A stretch of 64,000 nucleotides of DNA from Paraliobacillus zengyii (GCF_003268595.1 NZ_CP029797.1:889501-953500); one strand, 5' to 3'. Positions 26,697-35,413 are shown, counted from the stretch's first letter. Numbers and translations: made by a program. Notes: generated from the letters alone by a model not told the origin.

Positions 26697-26996
26697 GACA
26701 AAAAACAAGTGGGTTGCCTGTCACAATTAAGCCTACAAAAGACTCTCTTGTTTCTAGACAACCCACCTGCCGAAGGAGTAGGATAGATACTATTTCGTTA
26801 AAAAGAATCAGGGGAATGATTCAAACGATTTTGCTAAAAAACAACCAATGTCAACACCTCATTTAATGTTGTTTTACCTTTCGATGGAAAGGGGGGTTAG
26901 TTTTAAAAGCGTAGTATATCTTTCACCGACACCTCATTTCGTAGTAAACCACTATTTCATGTTGTGTTGTAAAAGTGTTAATCCTAACTCCTTCTA
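26697..26996 (-). ncRNA. Candidate structured small RNA between hit and ecsA
   Basis: No reading frame fits this 300-nt stretch, but it folds well. A 13-bp closing stem pairs 26987-26994 and 26981-26985 with 26772-26784 (GAAGGAGT + AGGAT, one bulge). Inside are a 6-bp hairpin 26805-26822 (GAATCA / TGATTC), a 6-bp hairpin 26877-26892 (CCTTTC / GAAAGG) and an 8-bp stem 26838-26845 / 26868-26875. On the minus strand it ends in a terminator-like hairpin (CAACCCAC 26759-26766 with GTGGGTTG 26709-26716, then T-rich). A CATACT at 27008-27003 would start transcription at about 26996, right at the closing stem. The ecsA promoter lies downstream of it, so it is not the ecsA leader. I could not match it to a known RNA class. 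Confidence 0.45.
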
Positions 26997-27039
26997 AAGT
27001 CTAGTATGAACATTTTATAAAAAAATATACGATATATTT

Positions 27040-27068
27040 TTGGATTTATTATAAGAAGATGGTAAAAT
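27040..27068 (+). promoter_or_regulatory. Candidate sigma-A promoter of ecsAB
   Basis: TTGGAT (27040-27045), 17-nt spacer, TAAAAT (27063-27068); predicted start near 27075, a leader of about 40 nt. Confidence 0.6.
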
Positions 27069-27115
27069 TTGATTAAGTGATAAATCAATAGATGAACGCC
27101 AGGAGGTTAATGGAA

Positions 27116-27862
27116 TTGAATCCGTTATTACATATTGAAAATTTAGAAGGTGGCTATACAAATAAAAACGTTTTACATGGTGTCTCTTTTAATGTTTATC
27201 CAAATGAGATTGTTGGTTTAATTGGTTTAAATGGAGCCGGAAAGAGTACAACAATTAAACACATTATTGGGTTAATGCAAGCAAAAAAAGGTAAGGTTGA
27301 GATTAAAGGCAAGACATTTAACGATTCACCTGAAACATATAGACAACATTTTTCTTATATACCTGAAATGCCATTATTGTATGATGAATTAACACTTTAT
27401 GAGCATTTGCGATTAACGGCTATGGCCTATAATATTGATGAGCAAACTTTCGAAAAAAGATTGCAACCATTATTGAAATCTTTCCGCTTAGAGAAAAAAC
27501 TAAAATGGTTTCCCATCCACTTTTCAAAAGGAATGAAACAAAAAGTAATGATTATGTGTGCATTCTTAGTTGAGCCAGCTCTGTATATTGTTGATGAACC
27601 TTTCGTTGGATTAGACCCATTAGGCATCAAAGCATATTTAGAATTAATGGAAAGTCAGAAGAAAAATGGTGCAGGTATATTAATGTCAACACATATATTA
27701 GCAACTGCTGAACGATATTGTGATCGATTTATTATTTTACATGAAGGAAAAATAAAAGCACTTGGAACCCTTGACGATCTTCGTGAAGAGTTTGGTATGA
27801 GAAATGCTTCGTTAGATGATCTATATATTCAGTTGACAAAGGAAGCAGATTATCATGTTTAA
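27116..27862 (+). CDS. ecsA: ABC transporter ATP-binding protein EcsA
   Basis: 248 residues from TTG 27116: AGGAGG (27101-27106) is 9 nt away from it but only 3 nt from the ATG at 27110, and the reading MNPLLHIENLEGGY lines up with the EcsA N-terminus. Walker A GLNGAGKST (about 37-45), signature FSKGMKQK, Walker B LYIVDEPFVGLD, H-loop STHILATAE. EcsA with EcsB affects exoprotein secretion, regulated intramembrane proteolysis via RasP and peptide-pheromone handling in bacilli; the transported substrate is not settled. ecsB overlaps its stop by 8 nt. Confidence 0.93.
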   Translation: MNPLLHIENLEGGYTNKNVLHGVSFNVYPNEIVGLIGLNGAGKSTTIKHIIGLMQAKKGKVEIKGKTFNDSPETYRQHFSYIPEMPLLYDELTLYEHLRLTAMAYNIDEQTFEKRLQPLLKSFRLEKKLKWFPIHFSKGMKQKVMIMCAFLVEPALYIVDEPFVGLDPLGIKAYLELMESQKKNGAGILMSTHILATAERYCDRFIILHEGKIKALGTLDDLREEFGMRNASLDDLYIQLTKEADYHV

Positions 27863-29069
27863 TGCTAATCACTTGTTTAGAGAACGTTTCCGTGCGTATC
27901 TAAAAGAGACGAGCAGATATATACAATATATGTTGAATGGGCATACTGCGATTGCGATTCTGTTTTTTATTTCTGCAGGTGCATATTATTATCAGCAGAT
28001 ATTAGCAGATTTACCAGCTGACTTTCCAACTGCATGGTTAATGGCGATGTTTTTTTCGCTGGTAGCAACTTACAGTCCTAATCAGACTTTTTTAAAAGAG
28101 GCTGATCTTGTCTTTATACTGCCAGCGGAGCATCGAATGGGTGTATATTTTAGAAATGCACTCCTCTATAGTTATATCGTTCAACTTTATCTTGTTGTTC
28201 TAGTCCTTGCGGCGTTGGCTCCGTTGTATTTCACTAGCTTTCCTGCGCAAACTGGTAGTACTTATATGTTATTTGTATTGGTACTATTAATAATAAAGGC
28301 GTGGAATTTAATAGCAAGTTGGTGGATGTTAAAAATTAGAGATAAAAAGAGTCGTTTAATCGATCATTTCGCTCGATTTTCCGTTCAGCTTGTTTTGTTT
28401 TATTTCTTTATTAATGGCGAACATATTTATGCTGCGATTACAACAATAATCCTTTTTGGCGTATTTGCTTATGATTTTTATTTATCAAACAGACAAAATG
28501 TCCTGGCATGGGATTTATTAGTGGAAAAGGATCGTATGCGCATGCGGAGCTTTTATCGACTAGCAAATATGTTTACGGATGTACCTCATTTAAAGACACA
28601 GGTTAAAAAAAGACATGCCCTTGCCTTCTTCCTTACAAGATGGTTACCCTTTAAACAAGTAAAGACGTATGATTACTTATACCGTATTACGAGTGTCCGC
28701 AGCGGCGATTACTTTGGCATGTACGTCAGACTCTTGATTATTGGTGGGGTGGTGCTTTATTACGTTCCAAACCAATGGATGGCAATCCTATTTGGTGTCC
28801 TATTTTTATACTTAACAGGACTACAACTTATGGCCATGTGGCGTCATCACCGAACGATACTATGGATGGACTTATATCCGGTAACAAAAGCCGTACGCAA
28901 ACGGTCATTTATTACCTGGTTATATCAATTAATGGTTATTCAAATAATCATATATGCACTTGTATTTGTTTTGTTAACAGACATTACTAGTATGGTTATG
29001 ATGTTAGTCGGGGGAGTTGCGTTTTCAATTTTATTTGTACATGGCTATGTTAAAAACAAACTAATATAA
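27855..29069 (+). CDS. ecsB: ABC transporter permease EcsB
   Basis: 404 residues with about nine hydrophobic helices in two groups separated by a long cytoplasmic stretch containing RDKKSRLIDHFARF and the basic block KTQVKKRHALAFF. Length and layout equal EcsB. ATG 27855 lies inside the ecsA end and follows AAAGGAAG, so the two are translationally coupled. No ecsC is present downstream, unlike B. subtilis; the operon is closed by a strong terminator. Confidence 0.92.
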   Translation: MFNANHLFRERFRAYLKETSRYIQYMLNGHTAIAILFFISAGAYYYQQILADLPADFPTAWLMAMFFSLVATYSPNQTFLKEADLVFILPAEHRMGVYFRNALLYSYIVQLYLVVLVLAALAPLYFTSFPAQTGSTYMLFVLVLLIIKAWNLIASWWMLKIRDKKSRLIDHFARFSVQLVLFYFFINGEHIYAAITTIILFGVFAYDFYLSNRQNVLAWDLLVEKDRMRMRSFYRLANMFTDVPHLKTQVKKRHALAFFLTRWLPFKQVKTYDYLYRITSVRSGDYFGMYVRLLIIGGVVLYYVPNQWMAILFGVLFLYLTGLQLMAMWRHHRTILWMDLYPVTKAVRKRSFITWLYQLMVIQIIIYALVFVLLTDITSMVMMLVGGVAFSILFVHGYVKNKLI

Positions 29070-29070
29070 C

Positions 29071-29111
29071 AAAAAGTCCAAGTTACGATTTAAATCGCAA
29101 CTTGGACTTTT
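29071..29111. terminator. Bidirectional terminator between ecsB and yhaA
   Basis: Long stem AAAAAGTCCAAGTT-CGATTT with its complement; A-run and T-run on either side. Confidence 0.88.
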
Positions 29112-29116
29112 ATATA

Positions 29117-30280
29117 TTATTGGTATTTTTTTATCAATTCTATAAATGTTTTTGCTGCGATAACCATTGCCCGTTCGTCTATATCAAATTTAGGATGATG
29201 ATGTGGTTGGAAATCATTTTCTTTTTGAGCTCCAGTAAAGAAGAAGGCGCCTGGTTTTTCTAATAGGTAGTAAGCGAAATCTTCTCCGGTCATACTGGGT
29301 TCAACAAGTTCAGCTTTTGTTACTTCTTCCACTTGATTTGCTGCCTCTATTACCATAGTAGCTTCGGTTGGATGGTTAACTACTGGCGGATATCCCTTGT
29401 CATATTCAAATGAATAGGTTGCGCCATAACTTTGGCAAGTTCCTTCAGTAATAGTCTCCATTTCATCAATGATTTGGGTTTGTAAGTCCTTGTCAAATGT
29501 CCGAACTGTACCTGTAATCGTCGCTGTATCCGCTATAATATTAAATGTATTTCCAGCATGGAATGTACCAATGGTTAATACTGCTGTTTGTAGCGGATCA
29601 ATTCTTCTGCTAATAATTTGTTGTAAGTTTGTCACTAGCTGAGAGCCGATTACAATGGCGTCTTTGGTTTGATGAGGCATCGCACCATGTCCACCTCTTC
29701 CTTGAATGGTAATACTAAAACGGTCTGCGCCAGCCATGAATTCTTTTGGCGCTGTTTGAACAGTTCCGTATGGTGTGTTCGTCCATAGATGCGTACCAAA
29801 TACGAGATCGACATCATCTAAAATCCCGCTATCAATAATTGGCTTTGCTCCACCAGGTGCTAGTTCTTCAGCATGTTGATGAATGAACACAATTGTACCA
29901 GCTAATTCTTCTTGGTAATCTTTTAGTTTTTCAGCTACTGTTAGAAGGGTAGTGGTATGTCCGTCGTGTCCACAAGCATGCATAACGCCAGGTACGTTTG
30001 ATTTATAAGGTACTTCTTTTTCATCTTGAATCGGAAGTGCATCAAAATCAGCTCGTAAGGCAATAGTCTTTCCGGGTTTCCCGCCAACTAGACGAGCAAC
30101 AACTCCATTTCCTCCAACTTTTGCTTGATAAGGAATACCTAATGATTCATATGTATTAGCAATAAACTTCGCTGTATTTTCTTCTTGAAATGATAATTCA
30201 GGATTTTGATGTAAGAAACGCCTCATTTTTACCATGTCATCATAGTGTTGATCGATGTTATTGATGATATCAGTCCACAT
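29117..30280 (-). CDS. yhaA: M20-family amidohydrolase YhaA
   Basis: 387 residues. Metal-binding motifs of the M20D/amidohydrolase group: ALRADFDALPIQDE (about 78-91), HACGHDGHTTTLL (about 102-114), HQHAEELAPGGA (about 136), and MTGEDFAYYL near the end. A dimerisation domain (about 185-295) interrupts the catalytic domain. Relatives include N-acetyl-L-aminoacid and N-acetylcysteine deacetylases and hippurate hydrolases; the exact substrate cannot be read. ATG behind AGGAGG. In B. subtilis yhaA also follows the ecs genes. Confidence 0.87.
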   Translation of the reverse strand: MWTDIINNIDQHYDDMVKMRRFLHQNPELSFQEENTAKFIANTYESLGIPYQAKVGGNGVVARLVGGKPGKTIALRADFDALPIQDEKEVPYKSNVPGVMHACGHDGHTTTLLTVAEKLKDYQEELAGTIVFIHQHAEELAPGGAKPIIDSGILDDVDLVFGTHLWTNTPYGTVQTAPKEFMAGADRFSITIQGRGGHGAMPHQTKDAIVIGSQLVTNLQQIISRRIDPLQTAVLTIGTFHAGNTFNIIADTATITGTVRTFDKDLQTQIIDEMETITEGTCQSYGATYSFEYDKGYPPVVNHPTEATMVIEAANQVEEVTKAELVEPSMTGEDFAYYLLEKPGAFFFTGAQKENDFQPHHHPKFDIDERAMVIAAKTFIELIKKYQ

Positions 30281-30341
30281 AAAAAAACCTCCTATAATTA
30301 TTACCTTATTATATCATATAGGCATTCGAAATCTTAAAAAG

Positions 30342-30372
30342 AAAGACCTTCAAAATCTGAAGGTCTTTAACT
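30342..30372 (-). terminator. Terminator after ferritin-like gene
   Basis: Stem AAAGACCTTCA / TGAAGGTCTTT; T-rich on the minus strand. Confidence 0.8.
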
Positions 30373-30384
30373 TAATACACTGAT

Positions 30385-30849
30385 TTAGTTAGAAAAAGCA
30401 CTATCTTTTAAAAGTCGAGCTAATTCTTCTTTATGTCCTGTCTCGTCTTCAATCATGTCATCTAAATGGATTGCCAATTCAGATAAGCCAAGTTTTTCAG
30501 CCTGCTCTTTTCTTTCTTCATAACGTTTAATGGTATCTTCCTCTGCTTTCACGGCAGATTCTAACATTTCTTTTGGATCATTAAATTGATCTACTTTTGC
30601 TGGTGTTGTAGTAGGGGTTCCACCAAGAATTTTTATCTTATTTGATAAATATAAGGCGTGGCCCATTTCATCTGTAATCTCACCTTCAAAAAAAGGTTTA
30701 AGAATCGGACGATACATTCCTTCAATTACTGAAGCGTTGTACGTGTACATAATAGCAGCTGAATATTCATTGGCTAGGTCTACGTTTAGTCCATTAATTA
30801 AATTTTCTAATTCATCGTTTGTTTTCATTTGTCTAACATTGTCTCCCAT
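30385..30849 (-). CDS. Ferritin-like / bacterioferritin-type (Dps-related) protein
   Basis: 154 residues from ATG 30849, which has AAAGGA 8 nt upstream; the ATG at 30858 is part of that site. Four-helix-bundle pattern with candidate iron ligands ANEYSAAIMY (Glu, helix A), EGEITDEMGHAL (Glu and His, helix B), EEDTIKRYEERKEQ (helix C) and EDETGHKEEL (Glu and His, helix D). That pairing of ExxH-type motifs in helices B and D is of the bacterioferritin/ferritin type rather than classic Dps. Likely an iron store and oxidative-stress protein. A sigma-B-type promoter lies upstream, in line with general-stress induction. Confidence 0.8.
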   Translation of the reverse strand: MGDNVRQMKTNDELENLINGLNVDLANEYSAAIMYTYNASVIEGMYRPILKPFFEGEITDEMGHALYLSNKIKILGGTPTTTPAKVDQFNDPKEMLESAVKAEEDTIKRYEERKEQAEKLGLSELAIHLDDMIEDETGHKEELARLLKDSAFSN

Positions 30850-30897
30850 AAAAAACATCCTTTCGTTTTTTTATAAAAAGCTCGCTCTATAAATACA

Positions 30898-30922
30898 ATT
30901 CCCGAATCTACTTTTTTAAAAC
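30898..30922 (-). promoter_or_regulatory. Candidate sigma-B promoter of the ferritin-like gene
   Basis: On the minus strand GTTTTA (30922-30917), 13-nt spacer, GGGAAT (30903-30898). This fits the sigma-B consensus GTTTAA-N12-15-GGGWAW with a single mismatch in the -35 box. The predicted start site is about 40 nt upstream of the ATG. Confidence 0.65.
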
Positions 30923-31019
30923 ATCTATACATAGTTCACGTATCTTTAACGTATATGTTGTTAAGGATAAAGATTGTTTCAAAATAAATAACATGAGAAA
31001 CTATAGTGGAGGTGATAAC

Positions 31020-31691
31020 GTGAAGAAACATAGTAAGGGTAAAATAGTAACATTTTTGTCCTTTCTTATTACTGCTTTGATCGTCTTCTGGGTTACAACG
31101 AGTGTTCAATCTAATCGAATGCCTGCAGTAGACAGTTGGTCTGCTCCTATAGTGGAAGAATTAAATCATAATGGTGTGTTCATGTTCTTTCGTTGGATTA
31201 CAGAATTAGGATCAGGCACATTTGTTAGCCCATTTATTAGTGTATTTGCTATTGTATTTTTTCTATTTACTCGGAACTGGCTTGCTGGTTTAATAATACC
31301 ATTAGGATCATTCTTAGGTTATCGATTGAATTATTGGATAAAGCTTTTTGTTGAAAGGGAGCGACCTAGTCTATTTCCAGAGGCAGAAGGTGTTGGTTTT
31401 AGTTTTCCATCTGGCCATGCGATGGGTGCAATGATCACATATGGTTTAGTTGTTTATTTCTTAACAATTTATATGAAAGAGGGGAACCGTCGATTAACTG
31501 TTCAGCTCTTTTTTGTGATACTGATTTTATTAATTGGAATGAGCAGATATATGATTCAAGTCCATTATCTGACAGACGTTGTAGCTGGTTATGGATATGG
31601 TTTCTTGTTTTTAGTTTTATGGATTTTGTTGTATCATTTTATAAACAAATTGATAACAAGAAAAAAGCGCATGTCTCCGCCTAAAGTCTGA
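31020..31691 (+). CDS. PAP2-family membrane phosphatase
   Basis: 223 residues from GTG 31020 behind GGAGGTGA (31008-31015). Six membrane helices; the three PAP2 phosphatase motifs are KLFVERERPSLF (about 107), PSGHAMG (about 128) and SRYMIQVHYLTDVVAGY (about 175-191). Enzymes of this type in bacilli dephosphorylate undecaprenyl pyrophosphate (BcrC/YwoA) or phosphatidylglycerol phosphate. It is followed at once by the LiaFSR genes, which suggests, but does not prove, a role in the lipid-II cycle and bacitracin tolerance. It has its own terminator. Confidence 0.88.
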   Translation: MKKHSKGKIVTFLSFLITALIVFWVTTSVQSNRMPAVDSWSAPIVEELNHNGVFMFFRWITELGSGTFVSPFISVFAIVFFLFTRNWLAGLIIPLGSFLGYRLNYWIKLFVERERPSLFPEAEGVGFSFPSGHAMGAMITYGLVVYFLTIYMKEGNRRLTVQLFFVILILLIGMSRYMIQVHYLTDVVAGYGYGFLFLVLWILLYHFINKLITRKKRMSPPKV

Positions 31692-31700
31692 GACGAAACC

Positions 31701-31734
31701 AAACTGTCGTAGGTTACCAATCGACAGTTTTTTC
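31701..31734 (+). terminator. Terminator after PAP2 gene
   Basis: Stem AAACTGTCG / CGACAGTTT followed by TTTTCT. Confidence 0.82.
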
Positions 31735-31812
31735 TATATAATAAGAAGATAGTGATGCATATTTTATTAAAAATTTAAATTCTAATATAATTAGATAAGG
31801 ATGATAGAAGTA

Positions 31813-32589
31813 ATGAAAAATAATTTCTTTCGTAATATACTAGCGATTATTGTTATTTTACTAGGTATTGCTTTAATACTAACGAATATCGACGTAGTTA
31901 CTTGGGAGTTTGCAGAAACATGGTATTATATTTATCCCGCGTTTTTAATCATATTAGGGATAAAATGTTGTTGGGATGGGCTAAAAGGACAAGGTGGTAT
32001 TAAGTCAGGATCGTTTCTTGTTATTTTCGGTTCGCTATTGTTGCTGGATAGGTTTGAATTGATTAATTTTACATTTTGGGACTTTTATAGATTATGGCCT
32101 TTATTAATTGTTTATATTGGATTTAGTTTCCTAGGAACTCCTAATAAAAAAAAGAAAAAGAAAAATTTCCAAATTATATTTGATTCAGACGATCATAAGA
32201 ATAGTGAAACCATGTACACAGGTAAAAAACAAAAATTTATGATAGGCGATCACAAATTTAACACACCAAATTGGAAAGTAGAACCAATGGAACTTTGGAA
32301 TGCGGTTGGTGACTATCATATAGACTTTACGAAAGCATTTATACCTGATAAAAATGTACCGATTCAAATCCATGGTTGGGCTGGTGATATTCAAATATTG
32401 ATGCCTGAAAATATTGAATTCTCTGTAGAAGCAGAGGTTAAAGCAGGTGATATTATCGTATTTGATCAGACATCTGAGGGAATTGGACGCCATCTTTCTT
32501 ATGAGTCAGAAAATTATCAAGAAGCAACACGAAAGCTAACAATGGATTTTAAATTAAAAGCTGGTTCGATACGAATCGATCGGGTTTAA
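31813..32589 (+). CDS. liaF: LiaF-type inhibitor of the envelope-stress system
   Basis: 258 residues from ATG 31813; ATG 31801 is also possible but overlaps the AAGGA site. Four membrane helices in the first 120 residues, a run of six Lys (about 118-123), then a C-terminal soluble domain (about 135-258) of the LiaF/DUF2154 type. In B. subtilis LiaF keeps the sensor kinase LiaS inactive until cell-wall antibiotics act on the lipid-II cycle. It heads the three-gene operon liaF-liaS-liaR. A TATAAT (about 31784) lies upstream. No liaI, liaH or liaG is nearby. Confidence 0.85.
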   Translation: MKNNFFRNILAIIVILLGIALILTNIDVVTWEFAETWYYIYPAFLIILGIKCCWDGLKGQGGIKSGSFLVIFGSLLLLDRFELINFTFWDFYRLWPLLIVYIGFSFLGTPNKKKKKKNFQIIFDSDDHKNSETMYTGKKQKFMIGDHKFNTPNWKVEPMELWNAVGDYHIDFTKAFIPDKNVPIQIHGWAGDIQILMPENIEFSVEAEVKAGDIIVFDQTSEGIGRHLSYESENYQEATRKLTMDFKLKAGSIRIDRV

Positions 32590-32603
32590 GAGGAGGGTTG
32601 GTT

Positions 32604-33641
32604 TTGTTACAACAATTGAATTCAATCCGCTATACGTATATTCGATCACATTTACATGCTTTACTATTAACAGCACTAACCTTGTTAGCAATGTTGTTGA
32701 CGATTCATGTAGTTTTCGATCCTAATTGGTTAAGTACTGCTAGTATATTTATCTTTATTGGTACATATTTTGTCATAGCGTTTCTTTTTTCACTATATGT
32801 TGGTTTCAGATCAAGTGGTGATATTAAAACGAGAATGGATTATCTTTCTGTCTTGATTGCGCAAATGTCACGGGGGAATTATACAACAAAAGTTTATGAT
32901 ATTGGTGATGACGAAATTGCCCGGATTGGTGAAGAATTAAATGAACTGGGTCAAAAAATGCAAAGTCAAGTAAAGTCTTTACAGCGACTAGCAGATGAAA
33001 AGGCTGAGTTTGCAAAATCAGCACATAAGGCAGCAACCATTGAAGAAAGACAGCGATTAGCGCGGGATCTACATGATGCTGTTAGTCAACAATTATTTGC
33101 CTTAGCAATGATGTCACAGACAACTGTACGTTTAGTAGAGAAGAATCCAATAAAAGCTAAAGAACAAATTAGAGAAATAGCTGATACAGCTTTAAAAGCA
33201 CAAACTGAAATGCGTGCTTTATTATTGCATTTACGTCCTGTTCACCTTTCTGGGGATCGATTGCCAATTGGTGTTAATCAGTTAGTAACAGAATTAGAAC
33301 AGAAATGTCCAATAAAATTTCAATTACATATTGATGAGATTGATGGGTTATCTGAAACGACGGAAGAGCACTTATTTCGAATTGTCCAGGAGTCCTTATC
33401 AAACACATTAAGACACGCAGATGCATCAGAAGTAACAATTGAAATACAGCAACATCAACGCGATGTTTTTTTACATATAGCTGATAATGGAAAAGGTTTT
33501 GATCTGGCGGCAGATGAAGATAAAATGGCGTCTTATGGATTGAAAACAATGAAAGAACGTAGTGAGGAAATTGGTGGAACATTTGCAATCCGCTCTAAAC
33601 AAGGAGAAGGAACGCATATTGATATTCGAATTCCATTGTAA
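32604..33641 (+). CDS. liaS: Sensor histidine kinase LiaS
   Basis: 345 residues from TTG 32604, 7 nt after AGGAGG; the TTG at 32598 would touch that site. Two membrane helices with a very short outside loop (about 17-38 and 46-68), as in intramembrane-sensing kinases, a HAMP domain (about 70-120), a HisKA_3 dimerisation domain with the phospho-acceptor motif RDLHDAVSQQL (about 152-162), and an HATPase domain (NTLRHADAS, DNGKGFD, GLKTMKER). It should autophosphorylate on that His and pass the phosphate to the product of the next gene. Confidence 0.92.
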   Translation: MLQQLNSIRYTYIRSHLHALLLTALTLLAMLLTIHVVFDPNWLSTASIFIFIGTYFVIAFLFSLYVGFRSSGDIKTRMDYLSVLIAQMSRGNYTTKVYDIGDDEIARIGEELNELGQKMQSQVKSLQRLADEKAEFAKSAHKAATIEERQRLARDLHDAVSQQLFALAMMSQTTVRLVEKNPIKAKEQIREIADTALKAQTEMRALLLHLRPVHLSGDRLPIGVNQLVTELEQKCPIKFQLHIDEIDGLSETTEEHLFRIVQESLSNTLRHADASEVTIEIQQHQRDVFLHIADNGKGFDLAADEDKMASYGLKTMKERSEEIGGTFAIRSKQGEGTHIDIRIPL

Positions 33642-33659
33642 CTGAGGAGGATGGTCAGT

Positions 33660-34292
33660 ATGATTCGTGTCGTGGTAATTGATGATCATGATATTGTTCG
33701 AAAAGGTATAATTGCTTATTTGGAAACTGAAGATGAACTAGATATTGTTGGAGAAGCTTCAAGTGGAAATGAAGGTGCAAAGATGGTCTTGGAATTAAGA
33801 CCTGATGTAGTACTAATGGATTTAATTATGGAAAACGGTAATGGTATTGATGCTACTAAAGTGATCATGCAGCAACTATCAGACTGTAAGGTTATCATAT
33901 TAACAAGTTATTATGATGATGAACAAGTATTTCCTGCTTTAGAGGCGGGTGCTTTTAGTTATATGTTGAAAACCTCTTCTGCGGAGGAAATTGCTTTAGC
34001 TATTCATAAAGCCCATCGAGGAGATACAGTGATAGAAGCGAAAGTCGCTAATAAAATGATGACAAGTTTTCGTGGTCAACAAGATAAACCACATAAACAA
34101 TTAACAGATAGAGAACTTGAGGTATTAATGTGTATTGGAGAAGGATCAACAAATCAAGAGATTGGTGATCAGTTATTTATTGGAATTAAAACAGTTAAAA
34201 CGCACGTTAGTAATATCTTGAGTAAACTTAGTGTGCACGACCGTACACAAGCAGCAGTTTATGCACATCGAAATGGACTAATTCGCAAATAA
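33660..34292 (+). CDS. liaR: Response regulator LiaR (NarL/FixJ family)
   Basis: 210 residues from ATG 33660; AGGAGG (33645-33650) is 9 nt away from it and directly abuts the ATG at 33651. Receiver domain with acidic pair VIDDHD (about 8-13), phospho-acceptor Asp in VVLMDLIM (about 54), and Lys in MLKTSS (about 104). A LuxR-type HTH follows at the C-terminus (about 145-205: LTDRELEVLMCIGEG to KTVKTHVSNIL). Completes the LiaFSR system. Its targets are not visible here, and no LiaR-type operator was recognised in front of the PAP2 gene. Confidence 0.93.
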   Translation: MIRVVVIDDHDIVRKGIIAYLETEDELDIVGEASSGNEGAKMVLELRPDVVLMDLIMENGNGIDATKVIMQQLSDCKVIILTSYYDDEQVFPALEAGAFSYMLKTSSAEEIALAIHKAHRGDTVIEAKVANKMMTSFRGQQDKPHKQLTDRELEVLMCIGEGSTNQEIGDQLFIGIKTVKTHVSNILSKLSVHDRTQAAVYAHRNGLIRK

Positions 34293-34330
34293 TTAAATCG
34301 CTACACTTTTCATAAACTGATATTTTTAAG

Positions 34331-34745
34331 ATGTCGCAGTAGATAGAAACTGTGACGTAGATTCCTTACCCGCTCCACAATTGAAATGGGATCGCTTTCC
34401 GTGGGCACGGCTTCAGCTAACTCGGATAAGCATAATTCGCTTTCCGAGTGGATCTTCAGCCCGCGCAGTTCCCACTGGAGTCTCACCCATTTCAATTGCT
34501 CCGCTGGATAGGCGTTAAAAGTGATACATCGTCTACTGGTCATAAATTTTAATTGCGCTTATGAAAACAGCTATTCACGTTATGCTCATTGATTGTAGCG
34601 TAGGACAGTCGACTCCTGCGGGAAAAGCAACAGCTGAAAATCCCGCAGGAAGCGCTTTTTGCTTCCGAGGAAGTTGAAGCGTTGGGTCTGCGATTACTCG
34701 ACCCATCGAAAAGACTTGCCCGCGGAAAGCGACTGACCGAAGCGA
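34331..34745. repeat. Paired palindrome locus C (elements C1 and C2)
   Basis: C1 (arms 34378-34391 and 34486-34498, CAATTGAAATGGG with its complement) and C2 (about 34602-34738) converge with a 104-nt spacer. C1 lacks the side-hairpin block (about 34 nt) that its twin D2 still has. C2 has the side hairpin in the covarying form TGGGTC - loop TGCGATTACTC - GACCCA. A small extra hairpin (GTCGCAGT / AACTGTGAC, about 34333-34354) precedes the unit. The whole is a near-identical inverted copy of locus D and sits between convergent liaR and hmoB. Confidence 0.85.
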
Positions 34746-34836
34746 AAATCAACATGGCGTTTTACGACATAGCTGATGATAAAAGTGATGTAAGACTCGA
34801 TATTTGGGCGGAATATATCAAGTTTTTCTAAAAATC

Positions 34837-34875
34837 AAAAACGTAGAGGTAATCTAAATTACTTCTACGTTTTTT
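34837..34875. terminator. Bidirectional terminator before hmoB 3' end
   Basis: Stem AAAAACGTAGAGGTAAT with its complement; T-runs on both strands. Confidence 0.85.
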
Positions 34876-34891
34876 AAAATTGATTTTAGTT

Positions 34892-35413
34892 TTAATCTTT
34901 GTCTTGTTCTCGCTCTTTTTTAACTTCATCCCAATCTACCATTTTATAAGTCGTTCGAAAAGACTTTCCTGCACGATATTTCGGTTTAATATCCTTACCA
35001 TAATTTTGGTTATAAACATCAGAGTCTCTCCATACTTGATATCTCTGTTCACTATCCCACTGAATAAGAAGAACATACGTGTTTCCATGTAATGGTCGTA
35101 ATACTCGAAATGCATAAAATCCCGGAACTTTTTCAATTCTATCAGCACGTTGTTTGAATTCAGATTCGAAAATTGGTTTGCCATCATCCGTAACGGGAAT
35201 GTGATTCATTACGACATAACCATCCTCTTGTATGCTACCTCTGTCGGAAATAACTGTATAGCTTCTAGCTTCTTGAAATATTGGTGCACTTGTATCTTCA
35301 TAATAAACGGTAGTAGATGTATTATTACGCATGAAATGCATTGTGATAGCAGGATGGTTATCTTTTATTTGTTCTAAATACTCTAATGTACCATTTGTCA
35401 TATAAGCTTTCAC
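34892..35413 (-). CDS. hmoB: Heme-degrading monooxygenase HmoB (YhgC)
   Basis: 173 residues from GTG 35413: the reading MKAYMTNGTLEYLEQI lines up with HmoB, and AGGAG lies 8-9 nt upstream; the GTG at 35422 is too close to that site. The C-terminal half (about 75-165) is an antibiotic-biosynthesis-monooxygenase (ABM) ferredoxin-like fold with the segments FESEFKQRADRIEKVPGF and FRVLRPLHGNTYVLLIQW, as in IsdG-like heme oxygenases. It likely opens heme to release iron. Close to pbpF and hemEHY, as in B. subtilis. Confidence 0.88.
   Translation of the reverse strand: MKAYMTNGTLEYLEQIKDNHPAITMHFMRNNTSTTVYYEDTSAPIFQEARSYTVISDRGSIQEDGYVVMNHIPVTDDGKPIFESEFKQRADRIEKVPGFYAFRVLRPLHGNTYVLLIQWDSEQRYQVWRDSDVYNQNYGKDIKPKYRAGKSFRTTYKMVDWDEVKKEREQDKD

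Noticed and set aside
26697..27100. Structured region before ecsA as a riboswitch-type leader
   Set aside because: The best ecsA promoter (27040-27068) lies downstream of the structured part, and no terminator or sequestered ribosome binding site is present at the ecsA side. A separate minus-strand RNA fits better.
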